Below, piece by piece: positions 42,282-52,872 of a stretch of 64,000 nt of DNA. The notes under the pieces were generated by a model. It saw only the letters and a list, made by a program, of their open reading frames with translations, searched no databases and had not been told where the DNA came from. The DNA lies in NCBI GenBank assembly GCA_019925105.1, contig JAHGAU010000049.1, positions 1-64,000 on the forward strand. Reading direction: 5' to 3'. The first letter of the stretch is position 1; the number at the start of each line of letters is the position of its first letter. This DNA is from Niebla homalea (lineage: Eukaryota; Ascomycota; Lecanoromycetes; Lecanorales; Ramalinaceae). The translations under genes were made by a program, and so were the position numbers.

Positions 42282-43266
42282 GTGTGACAAGAAGCGGGTA
42301 TTAGCAATACAATTATCAAATTGTTAGGTTATCTCTTGACCTATCACTACCTACACATGCGGGTCAGTAATGTAACGTATGAAGCTGTGGGGACAATGCA
42401 GCCTGTTTTAAATAACAATGCAAACATCAAATGTTTTCAGGAGCTAGTGAAGTAGAACACGGAGAGCGCAAGCAAAAATAGCAAAGACGCTTCGTAACAC
42501 TACATATTAAAAGGAAGATTATAAGTTCTACATGCTAATTTATTAAAGAGATCGTATTTCCTTCGGAGTAAAGCTATTCCCCTAAATTCTACAAATGTGT
42601 TAGTACTTGAACTTGGTAAGCCCTTTATCTTTAGCAAATTATTGTTTTGTCGCGGAGCCGCCGCGGCTGGCGACATAAAAAAAAAAATAGTAAGTTGAAG
42701 AGGCAACATATAAGTTATACGAAGTTGTTGTAGCCGATAAAGGGTAGAGGAGTGATTAAAAAGCAAATGCCTAGGCTAGATTTATATTGAATTAGATCAG
42801 GCTTATGGATATAGTTATATATTACCTAATAAACCGGCTTATACTACTTGCTAAAATTATTTAAGAATAACATAGTACTATGCGTTGGTTTCAATGAAAG
42901 TTTTAATCTGTCGCCTCGTAGGCGTGTATAAATACAAGTAGAAATGGTAGCTTTAACTAATAGTATATAACTTGACCAATGGCTAAACTGTTGGTGGCTG
43001 ACTTAATGTACGGCAGAATGTATCAATACAAATAATGCACACCCGCGGCGGGTAGGTTAAAATCTAAGTATTTATCAACATAAATAGTGTAGGTCGGCCC
43101 TGATTTACTCAAGTAGTATAAGCCGGTTAACGTTAATGTATAAGTATTGATTGCGGCGATGGCCACTAGGTTAAAACCTAACAATTCTGTTTGAGCCGTG
43201 TGCTGGGAAATCCTGCATGCACGGTTCTTGGAGGGGGAAAGACTGAAAAGGACTACCTATCTCAAC
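42282..43266 (+). other. Group II intron, ORF-less, rns intron 2
   Basis: It starts GTGTGACAAG after GCAGTATGT and ends ..CTATCTCAAC before TGTTTAATTCG. Domain V at 43193-43227 opens GAGCCGTGTGCTGGGAAATC. The last 40 nt are almost identical to rns intron 1, so the two are paralogues. Confidence 0.88.
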
Positions 43267-43478
43267 TGTTTAATTCGATAATCCGCGAAAAACCTTACCA
43301 CAATTTGAATATTTATATTTGATATATTTACAAGCGTTGCACGGCTGTTTTCAGTTAATGTCGTGAGACTTTGGTTAGATCCATTAAATTAACGTAAGCC
43401 CTATCTCTATTTATATATAGAGGTGTTCTCCACAATATTGGAAAAGATAACAGGGACTAAAACAAGTCATCATGGCCT

Positions 43479-44039
43479 GCTAAACTACTTAGGAAATGGT
43501 TTGTGTGGGTTTAACTATCAAACTCCGGAAACGGCCTAAAGCTCTTGCTACCAAGCAGTAGTTGAAAAACTATATGTGGATGAACTAATTATTCATGTAA
43601 GGTAAAAAGCGAAGAGATTAGTGAAAACTAAATGGCTTATCGCGGATCTAAATCATACGTTTTGGACTTAATCTTAAAAATGTATGTAAAAGAGCAACGA
43701 GTAGACGGTAGTTAACTTTATTCTGTCAAGAGTGGCCGACCCTTGTTTTCTATGCAAGTCCCAGCCTATCATTACAAGTATAAATGTTTAAGATGTACTC
43801 TAATGGGTTTCTAAAGAAATTATCAAGTTAAAATCCTATCTAAACAAATATAATAATACGTTAAATATAGTACTGTTTCATACCTGCAAGTCATATGTTC
43901 ATATAGCCGGAGCTTAATGAACGGGAACAGAACATAAATATAGACAAAATATAATTCAAGTGCAATTCGTATATATTTGCAAGATAAATTTAAACGCCGG
44001 AACCCCCGAGGGTTCCGCGGCGATAGCTGTGAAATATTG
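43479..44039 (+). other. Group I-like intron (GATCTAAATC core type), rns intron 3
   Basis: It splits CATGGCCT from GGGCTATAGACGTGCC. Core: AACTCCGGAAACGGCCTAAA near 43521, ATCGCGGATCTAAATC near 43638 and GTAAAAGAGCAACGAGTAG near 43685. Similar to cox1 intron 10 and rnl intron 3. Boundaries are good to a few bases. A GC hairpin lies near 43996-44022. Confidence 0.78.
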
Positions 44040-44394
44040 TGGGCTATAGACGTGCCACATATGCCTAGACAAAAGGATGTGAAATTGTGAAATTAAACTA
44101 ATCCCCAAACGTGGATAAAATGCTAATGAATCGTAGTCTGTAACTCGACTACGTGAAAAAGGAATTACTAGTAATCGTGTGTAAGTACAACACGGTGAAT
44201 TTAATCTCAGATAGGTACTAACTACTCGTCAGGCGACGAAAGAAGTATGTGCAATAAGTTTGGCAAGTGCTTATTTATAATCCGGGCGATTGGGCTTGGA
44301 AACTTAGGTATGTTGTTTTCGTATGCGTGACTTTGATTGTTGTTAAGTCGAAATACGGTTCGTGTAGTGGAAATTGCACGGGATACATAAATAT

Positions 44395-46010
44395 TAAAAA
44401 TAACCCAGTGGCAAGGCAAATCCCTGTATTCCTACGGGTCCTAAACAATATGTATATATTCGTTTTAACGCCCCGGGCGACAGGTGGAACTCTGATGTTT
44501 CTTAGTTTCTTAATAGTTGCTTTGTCACAAACCCAGTACATCTTTAGGGCAAGTTAAATGCTAAGAATTAATACAACAAATAATAACGGATAGCGCCTAC
44601 CTTCAGCGTAGCTGATGAAATGAACAAAATAATTGGTACCCGCCGCGGGTAAAAGGGGCCAAATGAACTAGCTAATTTGCTAAGCCTCGGTATAAAGGTG
44701 CAATCCGTATAGTTTTCGGCTACAAAGTGGTCTTGTCTCCTACACAGGAAAGCGGTGGCTATCACTTAGGATGTACATCGGACCATAAAGGAAACTAATA
44801 TAGGTAAAAGGGGCGTGTTTGTTAACCTTTCGGCGCGGCGCCGATTCAGATAATACATTACCTATCTATACAAGAGTATCTATGAAGGTTTATACAAGTT
44901 TAGATAATAAAGTAACGCATACCCCTTGGTAATAACCGTAAATAATCGGTTAGCATTTATATCGGTAAAGCTACCATTTTAACTATACCCGCGGTACCCT
45001 CGGAGGGTATAGAAATACTAAAGAGCACCCGGAACCCCCCTACCCTCCGAGGGTGGAGGGGTCGGCGGGTGAGCATTGCTAAAATATTCATACTCTTACT
45101 ATTACTTCTACCTAAATATACGTATATTACTTGAGCATAAGCACAATGTTATAAAGAGAGGACCGGAGAAAAGGCTATTACCTAGACCTAATGAAACTCG
45201 TTACATTCTTTGCCTTATTGCAGATTCCATGTATAACCAGTACCTAAACTAGCTTCAACTAAAACGGGCCAATTTGACTTAGTTACAGACTTAACCAATG
45301 GATGTCGGGCGGTCGGAGGGGCGACAAGACAACTACTACTATCAGCTATTAATGCAAGTCTATAGCGATGAATTAAGGATAAAAGCTAACAACTCCAAAG
45401 GTTATCTATTAGTTTCCGGAACCGGCGGCAAGTACCTTATTTTCAATTAGCACCCGCAACCCTCGGAGGGTTCCGCGGGTGATGTGGGACACAAGTCATA
45501 TGTTATCTTTCTAAAAAAGAAGAAATGCTGGTCGCCGCCGCGGCGGTATATTAATCATCTATTACTTAGATTTCCTCTTAGTTGCATATGTTAAAGGCAA
45601 TAATGATAAACATAACCCTCGGAGGGTTGCGGGTAGTGGTTCATTCCTTATATTTACTTGACATGTCTGTATTTAAAAACACATACAATAGGTATAGCTA
45701 AACTTGTAGTAGTAATGGTACATTTTACTTTATATATACTTCTATTACAAACGTTGGAATGCTTAACAATTAAGAGGCGGATAGCGCTTTAATTTGATTA
45801 TTATATGTTATGTTGACACAGCCCCGAGGCTAGGCAAATCCGCTTGTTTTATTTATTATTTACACATAGTACCACGGCAACTCGTATAAGAAGGCTATTA
45901 GACTTAGAAAAAGTTATATAAGTAAAGAGCTTTGATATTTAACCGCCGCAGATCCCGCGGCGACTTTATGTTTTAGTTGGCAATCTACGCTTTAAACTAG
46001 GAAATACATA
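44395..46010. other. rns-trnY spacer
   Basis: 1.6 kb without a recognisable gene. GC elements lie near 44639-44651, 44831-44843, 44988-45012, 45027-45072, 45450-45482, 45530-45547, 45610-45634 and 45944-45962. Short open frames across 44222-44765 overlap the rns 3' end or are unconvincing. Confidence 0.65.
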
Positions 46011-46095
46011 AGGAAACTTCCATAATTGGCAATATGGGTTGAGCTGTAAACTCAGTAGTGTAACGCTTCTAAGAGTTCGAATCTCTTGTTTCCTA
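46011..46095 (+). tRNA. trnY: tRNA-Tyr (GUA)
   Basis: This is a class II tRNA with a long variable arm. Acceptor AGGAAAC pairs with GTTTCCT; the anticodon stem TTGAG..CTCAG encloses CTGTAAA; the T arm has TTCGAAT. Its place after rns is typical of filamentous ascomycetes. Confidence 0.93.
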
Positions 46096-46179
46096 TCCTA
46101 CGTAAAGCTCTTATAATATGAACACATAGCCTTATCCATTAATAAATGTAGCTAAAGCAAGGGATATCCCTTAATGTTA

Positions 46180-46250
46180 AAGAATATAGTTTAACGGTAA
46201 AACAGAAAGCTTCAAACTTTAAATTCTTAGTTCAAATCTGAGTATTCTTG
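46180..46250 (+). tRNA. trnW: tRNA-Trp (UCA)
   Basis: Acceptor AAGAATA pairs with TATTCTT; the anticodon loop is CTTCAAA, giving UCA, which reads both TGA and TGG. This supports genetic code 4 for the window. Confidence 0.93.
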
Positions 46251-46305
46251 CTTATCAAATGTTATTACTTAGTGGTCGCCGCGACCACTACAAATGTGGC
46301 CCATC

Positions 46306-46376
46306 GCCTTTATAGCTCAATGGTAGAGCCGTATACTGTTAATATACTGATAAGTGTTCAATTCACTTTAAGGGCT
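46306..46376 (+). tRNA. trnN: tRNA-Asn (GUU)
   Basis: Acceptor GCCTTTA pairs with TAAGGGC; the anticodon stem GTATA..TATAC encloses CTGTTAA; the T arm is AGTG..CACT. A GGTCGCCGCGACC palindrome precedes it. Confidence 0.92.
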
Positions 46377-46609
46377 TAGCCCCTTGTTTACGTAACGCTA
46401 GCATCTTGTATAAAAACCTTCGCAATAACCTTGCTTTTCTATAATGTTACTTTGTTCTACATACCACCATATAACTCTCCACAATGTACTTATATATATA
46501 TATATTTATATTATCCTAAAAATCCGGCCCATATCGCCTTTAATTAATAATCTTATCTGTAGACTTTAATAAGTAATCAGACAAAGTACTTTCCTTATGT
46601 TTAACATAT

Positions 46610-47290
46610 ATGTATTTATTACTATCTTACAACGAAACTTTTACTAATGGTTATGCAGCGGAAGCCTTAACAATTGTTGACATTATTTGTATTTTATCCT
46701 CTATATCTGTTATAACAAGTAAAAACCCTATAGTTTCTGTTTTATTTCTAATAGCGTTATTTATGGGAATAGCAAGTCATTTGTTGATATCTGGTATAAG
46801 CTTTATTGGTATATCTTATCTACTAGTCTATGTTGGAGCAGTATCAATTTTGTTCTTGTTTATACTTATGTTAATAAATATAAGAGTTTCTGAGTTACTA
46901 AGTGATACTGGTAATACAATACCGTTAGTTTTGATTATAGCTCTAGCATTTAATTATCCTCTCTATTATATATTTCCATTTCATGGCGCAAATGCAAGGT
47001 TTTACAATGTTACAAGTGATAGCCGCGGCGGCTATAATAGTTTAAACCAATCTTATCTTAACACAAATAAGGCTCAAACCTTAGATTCTTACAGTGCCAC
47101 CGTAGCAACGGATAAATTATGATTTGCAAACTTTAAAGTCTGAGACGGTAATTTAGCTGAGGCTTCGCACATAAGTAGTATAGGCCACATTATGTATACA
47201 AACTATTCGATTTGGTTAATACTAACATCCATTATATTACTATTAGCTATGGTTGGGTGTATAGTTATAACCATGAAACACCCGGAATAG
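46610..47290 (+). CDS. nad6: NADH dehydrogenase subunit 6
   Basis: This is a membrane subunit of complex I, 226 residues, ATG to TAG, intronless. Conserved helices: ILSSISVITSKNPIVSVLFL and GISFIGISYLLVYVGAVSIL, then FLFILMLINIRVSEL and the C-terminal SIWLILTSIILLLAMVGCIV plus ITMKHP. TGA is Trp at 47119 and near 47140. A GC palindrome AGCCGCGGCGGCT (near 47024) lies within the coding sequence and encodes SRGG in the variable loop; its length keeps the frame. Flanked by trnN and trnK, as expected for the cluster upstream of rnl. Confidence 0.94.
47024..47036. repeat. GC palindrome inside nad6
   Basis: AGCCGCGGCGGCT interrupts AT-rich coding DNA and adds a Ser-Arg-Gly-Gly stretch in the hydrophilic loop. 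It is the same unit found throughout the spacers. Confidence 0.75.
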
Positions 47291-47379
47291 ACTTATAAAC
47301 AACAAAACAAATTAGCACGAGATCTAGCTCATCAGTAACATGCACCATTGCAAGTAGAAAGCTTAGATTAATAATAAAA

Positions 47380-47452
47380 GAGACTTTAGTTTAACTGGGA
47401 AAATATGTGACTTTTAATCATCATTATGTGGGTTCAAATCCCACAGGTCTTA
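47380..47452 (+). tRNA. trnK: tRNA-Lys (UUU)
   Basis: Acceptor GAGACTT pairs with AGGTCTT (one G-U and one U-G); the anticodon loop is CTTTTAA; T arm GTGGG..CCCAC. Confidence 0.9.
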
Positions 47453-47579
47453 CTTAGTTATAGCGGTCTTGTTTTCAACATAGCGACCTAACATTATATA
47501 TAGCTTTTATTTCTTAAGAAAGAGGCGGCTAGTCCCTACATTATATAAAAGTAAGTAAGTAAATCTCTAAACGAAGACA

Positions 47580-47650
47580 ACGGCCATATGTTAATGGTAG
47601 ACAGATCGTCTTCCAAACGAAGTGTGTTGGTTCAAGTCCAACTGGCCGTA
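47580..47650 (+). tRNA. trnG: tRNA-Gly (UCC)
   Basis: Acceptor ACGGCCA pairs with TGGCCGT; the anticodon loop is CTTCCAA; T arm GTTGG..CCAAC. Confidence 0.93.
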
Positions 47651-47663
47651 TTAACAGCTTACA

Positions 47664-47736
47664 GAGTTAGTAACTTAATTGGTAAAGGATTTTCTTGTCG
47701 AGAAAATAGATGCCGGATCGTTGCCGGTCTAACTCG
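47664..47736 (+). tRNA. trnD: tRNA-Asp (GUC)
   Basis: Acceptor GAGTTAG pairs with CTAACTC; the anticodon stem TTTTC..GAAAA encloses TTGTCGA. The T loop (ATCGTTG) departs from TTCNANN but the arm pairs. Confidence 0.9.
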
Positions 47737-47746
47737 CTTGTTTTAA

Positions 47747-47826
47747 GGAAAAGTAGCCATTGGTAGGGCAAGATATTTGCTAAATATTGTGTATTGCACT
47801 TGGATGTTCAAATCATCTCTTTTCCG
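47747..47826 (+). tRNA. trnS: tRNA-Ser (GCU)
   Basis: Acceptor GGAAAAG pairs with CTTTTCC; the anticodon loop TTGCTAA reads AGY; a short variable arm is present. Confidence 0.88.
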
Positions 47827-48085
47827 TCTCGTCACTAGTACATAAGCTTTAAATCTGTTTCGCCGTGGCACTTTGCGGCGGTTAAATCATCGTGTTGCCC
47901 TTATATAAGGTATTTACTATAGCCGACCGTATATCTAAGACTAAGACCAGCAATCACTAACAAACACTGAGGTCTACAGTCACTAATAAACACAAGAGGT
48001 AATCAGCTCTTTACTAATTAAAAAGAAAGCAACCCGCTTTGTTGGAAACATAGGGTACGGTAAGTAGAAAGTAGAAAATGCTTAA

Positions 48086-48157
48086 GGTTCCTTAACTTAA
48101 TCGGTAAAGTATGCTTTTGATAAGAGTAGGTTTGGCGTTCAAATCGCTGAGGAATCA
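48086..48157 (+). tRNA. trnI: tRNA-Ile (GAU)
   Basis: Acceptor GGTTCCT pairs with AGGAATC; the anticodon loop is TTGATAA; the T arm has TTCAAAT. Confidence 0.9.
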
Positions 48158-48169
48158 GCATATTAGACT

Positions 48170-48255
48170 AGAGAATTGACTGAGTGGTTTAAGGTGATAA
48201 GCTTGAAACTTATTTGATCAAGTAGATCACGCCCGTTCGAATCGGGTATTCTCTG
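48170..48255 (+). tRNA. trnS: tRNA-Ser (UGA)
   Basis: This is a class II tRNA. Acceptor AGAGAAT pairs with ATTCTCT; the anticodon stem ATAAG..CTTAT encloses CTTGAAA; a long variable arm is present; T arm CCCG..CGGG. Confidence 0.93.
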
Positions 48256-48280
48256 ATTTATATTTTTACATTTAATTGAA

Positions 48281-48325
48281 CACCGGAACCCCCCTACCCT
48301 CCGAGGGTGGAGGGGTACGGCGGTG
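48281..48325. repeat. Compound GC hairpin abutting trnP
   Basis: CACCGGAACCCCCCTACCC, CCTCCGAGGG, TGGAGGGGTACGGCGGTG. Its 3' end is two bases from the first base of trnP. Confidence 0.8.
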
Positions 48326-48327
48326 TA

Positions 48328-48400
48328 CGGGTTAGGGCCGGATTGGTGAGGCGTCTCATTTGGGTTGAGAAATATTTCTGTTCAAGTCAGAATAGCCCGA
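48328..48400 (+). tRNA. trnP: tRNA-Pro (UGG)
   Basis: Acceptor CGGGTTA pairs with TAGCCCG; the anticodon stem TCTCA..TGAGA encloses TTTGGGT. It is the last tRNA before rnl. Confidence 0.92.
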
Positions 48401-49224
48401 TTCATTAGGTTACAACTTAGTGTAATGTGTATATAATATGGATAGTATTATTTTGTTGTGCTAGCCGTAATATTGGTTAAGTATAACATACAAGTATACA
48501 AAGAAATTTTTATGAAGTCATAGCTATATGTTAATGAGAGGCAATGTGCAAGTTTGTATATAACTGCTAATATATTATGTGGTCCGTTGCGTTTGTTTTT
48601 CTTTAACAGAAGATAAGGGTGGTTGAGCCGAAAGATTAATAATATTTAGTAAGAAGTACACTAACGTTTCGCCAGTCTAAATAATGCCAGCTTTTTAATA
48701 GATTAGCGGAATATATTCTTATATTTAGTTTATAACTCAAGCAGTAAACTGATGTTTTTTAAACGAAGTGAACGGAAATATCTAACTAGCTTCAGGAACA
48801 AAAATCAAAAGAGATTCTTAGAGTAATGTGAATGAAAAAAGATAGGTCTACAAGTAGAATGAATATAAATTTGTTTGAAACAAAGGGGAACCTTCCTCTA
48901 AGACTTCAATATAACATATAAGCGATAGAAATAGTACCGTGAGGGAAATGATAGCAGTAGAAGTTTTATAAGCAGCTTAAAGGACTCTATAATTAGAGAA
49001 TCAACGCGTACCTTTTGCATAATGGGTCAGCAAGTTATTATTTGATGCGAGCAGACATGCGCAGACAAGCCAATTAATAGAATAGGACTTAGTATCAAGT
49101 AATAGACCCGAAGCCACGTGATCTTACTATGACCAGGATTGAAGTCCGAACGGGTTAATGTTGCATAATTATCCGATGAGTTGTGGTAAGTTAGTGAAAG
49201 ACAATTCTGACGTGGATAGCTGGT

Positions 49225-49979
49225 CAAAGATAGCTTAAGCACTTATCGGAGATTTCCGCACATATTCCAGCGGGAAAGGCCAGTTTGTAGAAGTGAACCT
49301 TCTGCTATAAACCATCAAATTGACGGGAAAGCCCTTAAGATATTTCAACCAAGTGATTGTGGTAACACAGATTATGGCACAGTTAACAACTCGTGGTAAG
49401 GTAAAATGGTAATATATTGGCGTAAGCCAAATGGGTAATCCGCAGCTAAAGTACCATTATCTACATTAAGTTCTAGCCTTAGATTTCGTAAGTATTAATG
49501 TATTATTGGTATCCTGTTCATCGACTAGATGTTGGTTGGCGAAAGCTTAAGGTATAGTCAAGCCTCACGCGAAAGGGTGCAGGACAGCATAGTTTGAGTT
49601 AAATCATGGTGTTTCACTTACAAAAATAGTTATCCCCGCCGGATCTGCGGCGATTATATAAAAAAATAAAATCATAAGCTAAAACTAGCTTAATCGGAAA
49701 ATAGGAAAGGCTAATAGTATATATAAGTCAAATGGGAAAACTTGAGTTTACACCACCACCCCCCACCCTCGGAGGGTAGGGGTGGAATAATAAATAAAGA
49801 GGCCTGTAGTCCTTACACTACAGATTTTACTTCATCTCTACCATGATTGGTCTGTATGTATATAAACTCAACACTAAGCTAGTCCTAAATGGATGATTTA
49901 AGGATGCCGCCGCGGCAGTTAATCATTTAAGGAGAAGGACCTCAGCTTTGCCTAAAAGATGGCTAAAGAGGTAGATTTG
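49225..49979 (+). other. Group I intron (GACGGGAAAGCC core type), rnl intron 1
   Basis: It splits GGATAGCTGGT from TTTCTGCGAAA. Core: ATCAAATTGACGGGAAAGCC near 49315, GTTAACAACTCGTGGTAAGG near 49382, GGTAATCCGCAGCTAAAG near 49432 and GTTCATCGACTAGATG near 49517. Confidence 0.83.
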
Positions 49980-50259
49980 TTTCTGCGAAACCTATATAAG
50001 TAGGTAATTTAAATAAAATAATGGAAGGTACAGAATTGTGATCGCATGCGACTTGTGTTATGTATTAGTTAGGTAATGCTAAAATAAATATGTAATGCTT
50101 AAGGAATACGTAATGTTTTTTGCGGAAATTGGGGGGTCGTGAAGACTCTATCAGTGTGTATTTGTTCTCGGAAGGTCTTATATTTATATTGAATAATCGG
50201 ACATTGAACGATAAGGTAGTTGCAGCCTAACAGTAGAAGTAAACCTTCTGCTAGTTTTT

Positions 50260-50840
50260 ATAATCTATTAACGCTAATCTAAAGGATGGGCCCGGATCAG
50301 CATGTAAAATCGTTTAGCCGAATAACAAGCGCGTCCTGCTTAATAAGTAGATAGCCTATAAGTTACAAAAGCAAAACCTTCAAATTGACGGGAAAGCCCT
50401 TAAGATATTTCAACCAAACGAATATGGTAATGTAATTCGTGGCACAGTTAAGAGCTAGTGGTAAGGTAAAATCGAAATATATATAATTAATGGGTAATCC
50501 GCAGCCAAGCACTTTCAGCTTAATAAAGAGTGTGCAGTTCATCGACTAAATGTAGGTTGGTATCATAGGATTAGACCTTGGTATTTAAGTTATAGTCAAG
50601 CCCCATCTGAAAAGATGCAACGGCAATAGAGTAATCAAGTTCATTTCGTCACCGGAACCCCCAAGGGTACCGCGGTGGTTGGTTTTAGCTAAGGTTTATA
50701 CAAGCCAAGGACTAATAGCCGGTTTTATGTAAATAATGCTTGTTGTCTAAATGGATAGGCTAGAACTATTTAGGGAGAAGTTTATTAAATGTGTAGGCGC
50801 GGCGCCTACTATAGTACTTGCATAGTTGAGGGGGGGGGGG
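50260..50840 (+). other. Group I intron (GACGGGAAAGCC core type), rnl intron 2
   Basis: Core: TTCAAATTGACGGGAAAGCC near 50379, GTTAAGAGCTAGTGGTAAGG near 50447, GGTAATCCGCAGCCAAGC near 50492 and GCAGTTCATCGACTAAATG near 50533. Its ends are approximate. A GC hairpin lies near 50649-50679 and a run of twelve G near 50828. Confidence 0.75.
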
Positions 50841-52014
50841 TATAACAAGAGGCTATCCTAATTTATCAAGTCAAATGCGCCCGTTAAACAAAGTAATAAA
50901 CTCTGTGAATGTCTAAAGGGAAACAGCCCAGAACAAGAGTTAATAAGGTTCCAAAATTATTGCTAAGTGAAAATAAGGTAGTGTATGTCCTAAACACTCA
51001 GGAAATAGGCTTAGAAGCGGTCATTTTTTGAAGAACTAGTAACATAGCACTGATTTATTTACCCCCGCTTGTTGCGTCAACAAGGGGATGGATAGAAGCA
51101 CCGAAAATTTAGCGGATCTAAGCGATATACCTACACCTTGTCTATATATATATATTTTTTTTTTAAGTGTATATATGGGGTAGCAGAACATTGGGTAACT
51201 AACTTGTTATCTTTTCAAGATACTTAGTGAAAGATCAATGCCACCGAACCACTGAAACCTTAAGATAGCTTTAGGAAATGGTTTTGTGATTAAAAAGATT
51301 GAAGCTTAAAGAATCCCAAGTGATAATGCTGACATGAGTAACGATAAAGGAAAAAGACAATTTGTTGTATTCCTTCGCCTTAAGCTTATGGTATTTATTA
51401 AAGTCACGGCCTCTAAGATTGTAGTACTTTACTATGTATATGTTATGTATTACATAAGCCTAAATCAACGGCAAATCCATGTTGTTTTGCTATATTTTTA
51501 AGGGAAGGCTATACATATATTTATCAAAAGATATAAGTAGAACGATGAGGAAATCTAAACTAAACAGGAAATAACATATATTACATTAGTGAATTATGTA
51601 CTGGAAAACTGTGGTGAAAACTTAATGTTTATTCAAATATTATTTATAACCGTACCTAAATACTAACACAAGTAAGCAAGTAGAGAATACGAAGGCGTTC
51701 GAGCCAATAATCATTAAGGAACTCAGCAAATTGACTCACGTAACTTCGGGATAAGGTGGGCCATCCAGCCTCATTAATATAAGGTAATGGAGAGGAGGCA
51801 CGGAATAGTGTTGTACGACTGTTTAATTAAAACAAAGCACGCTGCAAAGAAGCAAGTTCAAAGTATAGAGTGTGATGTCTGCCCAATGTCGGCTGGTTAT
51901 CGGATTTTCTTAGTCAAAAGCCTAGGTTTTGAAGGAACCCCCGTTCAATGGCGGCCTTACAGATGAGGGTCCTAAGGTAGCGGAATACCCTGGCCGTTAA
52001 ATGCGGTCTTGCAT

Positions 52015-52780
52015 ATCATCCATATAATTATTTATAATAGAAAGCAAAGGGGCTAAGCCGGTTTGTGTTACTAGTAACTTGTAGAGAATGTGCTTATAAC
52101 TAATATGAACTTATAAGTCAAAAAGGCTATGTTAGACGTATACAAATTAAAAATGATTGCTACTTTACATGTTAGATTAACAAGTATCTGTAAAGGTTAA
52201 GCTTTGCTATGATTGGCCGCCGCGGCCAGTGTAATTTATCTAAATCCTTATCACCCCTTTATCTACCCGCACGGGTGGAACCAGGAGGCAAGTATAGATT
52301 TGTAAATAGCCATATGCCCTTAACGGCTACGCAGGTTTCGTGTAAATAACAAGCTAGGCGCCGCGCCTGCTATGTGAGAACAAGAATTTATAAGTAAAAG
52401 ATGGAGCATTATAATTAGGAAATATAATGTTTCGTGCAAAATTAAAGAAGCAAACTCCGGAGAAACCCTAAAACTTTCTTAACTAAGTTATAAGTCAAAA
52501 GCTTATATTTAACTTAACTAATCATTAAGGTATAGTAACATTAATAAAGATATATGAAAATATAATGGGTAATCGCGGATCTAAGTCACAAACGCCGCCG
52601 CGGCGTTTGTGTAAAAGAGCAACGAGCGGATGCTACTTGGTATGTTGATAATATTAACTATTTAAGGTGCGCTCTAATCACCATGAGAATGGCTCTTAGG
52701 AAAAAAGAAATAACCTAAGATTAAAGTTAGTATAATAAACCTAGCCTAAAGTAAGTGCTATACGGCGAATATTATACAAG
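52015..52780 (+). other. Group I-like intron (GATCTAAGTC core type), rnl intron 3
   Basis: It splits CGGTCTTGCAT from GAATGATGTAACG, a highly conserved site. Core: AACTCCGGAGAAACCCTAAA near 52453, ATCGCGGATCTAAGTCAC near 52571 and GTAAAAGAGCAACGAGCGG near 52611. A CGCCGCCGCGGCG palindrome sits exactly in the loop between the last two. Confidence 0.8.
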
Positions 52781-52872
52781 GAATGATGTAACGATACAAC
52801 AGCTGTCTCAATGATTAACTCGGTGAAATTGGAATAACTGTGCAGATACAGCTTACCTCTAGATAGACGAGA

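Larger units (their letters stand above)
39401..44394 (+). rRNA. rns: Small subunit ribosomal RNA, 4 exons
   Basis: The 5' end is recognised by AATTGAGTTTGATGATGGCT, the 530 loop by GTGCCAGCAGTCGCGGTAAT (near 39896), then GGAT|TAGATACCCTAGTAGTC, TATGT|TGTTTAATTCGATAAT, CAAGTCATCATGGCCT|, GACGTGCC and TTACTAGTAATCGTGTGTAA. The 3' end is recognised by AAGTCGAAATACGGTTC, AGTGGAAATTGCACGGGATA. Exons are about 39401-40162, 42122-42281, 43267-43478 and 44040-44394, totalling roughly 1490 nt. Two group II introns and one group I-like intron interrupt it at conserved functional sites. Exact 5' and 3' ends are not determined. Confidence 0.92.

Noticed and set aside
44222..44765. Several overlapping open frames on both strands near the rns 3' end
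   Set aside because: The first part is rRNA sequence up to the recognisable 3' end near 44394; the rest has no family features.
50826..50838. Run of about twelve G in the rnl intron 2 / exon 3 area
   Set aside because: It may be a homopolymer length error or simple repeat; it carries no interpretable signal and makes the nearby boundary less certain.
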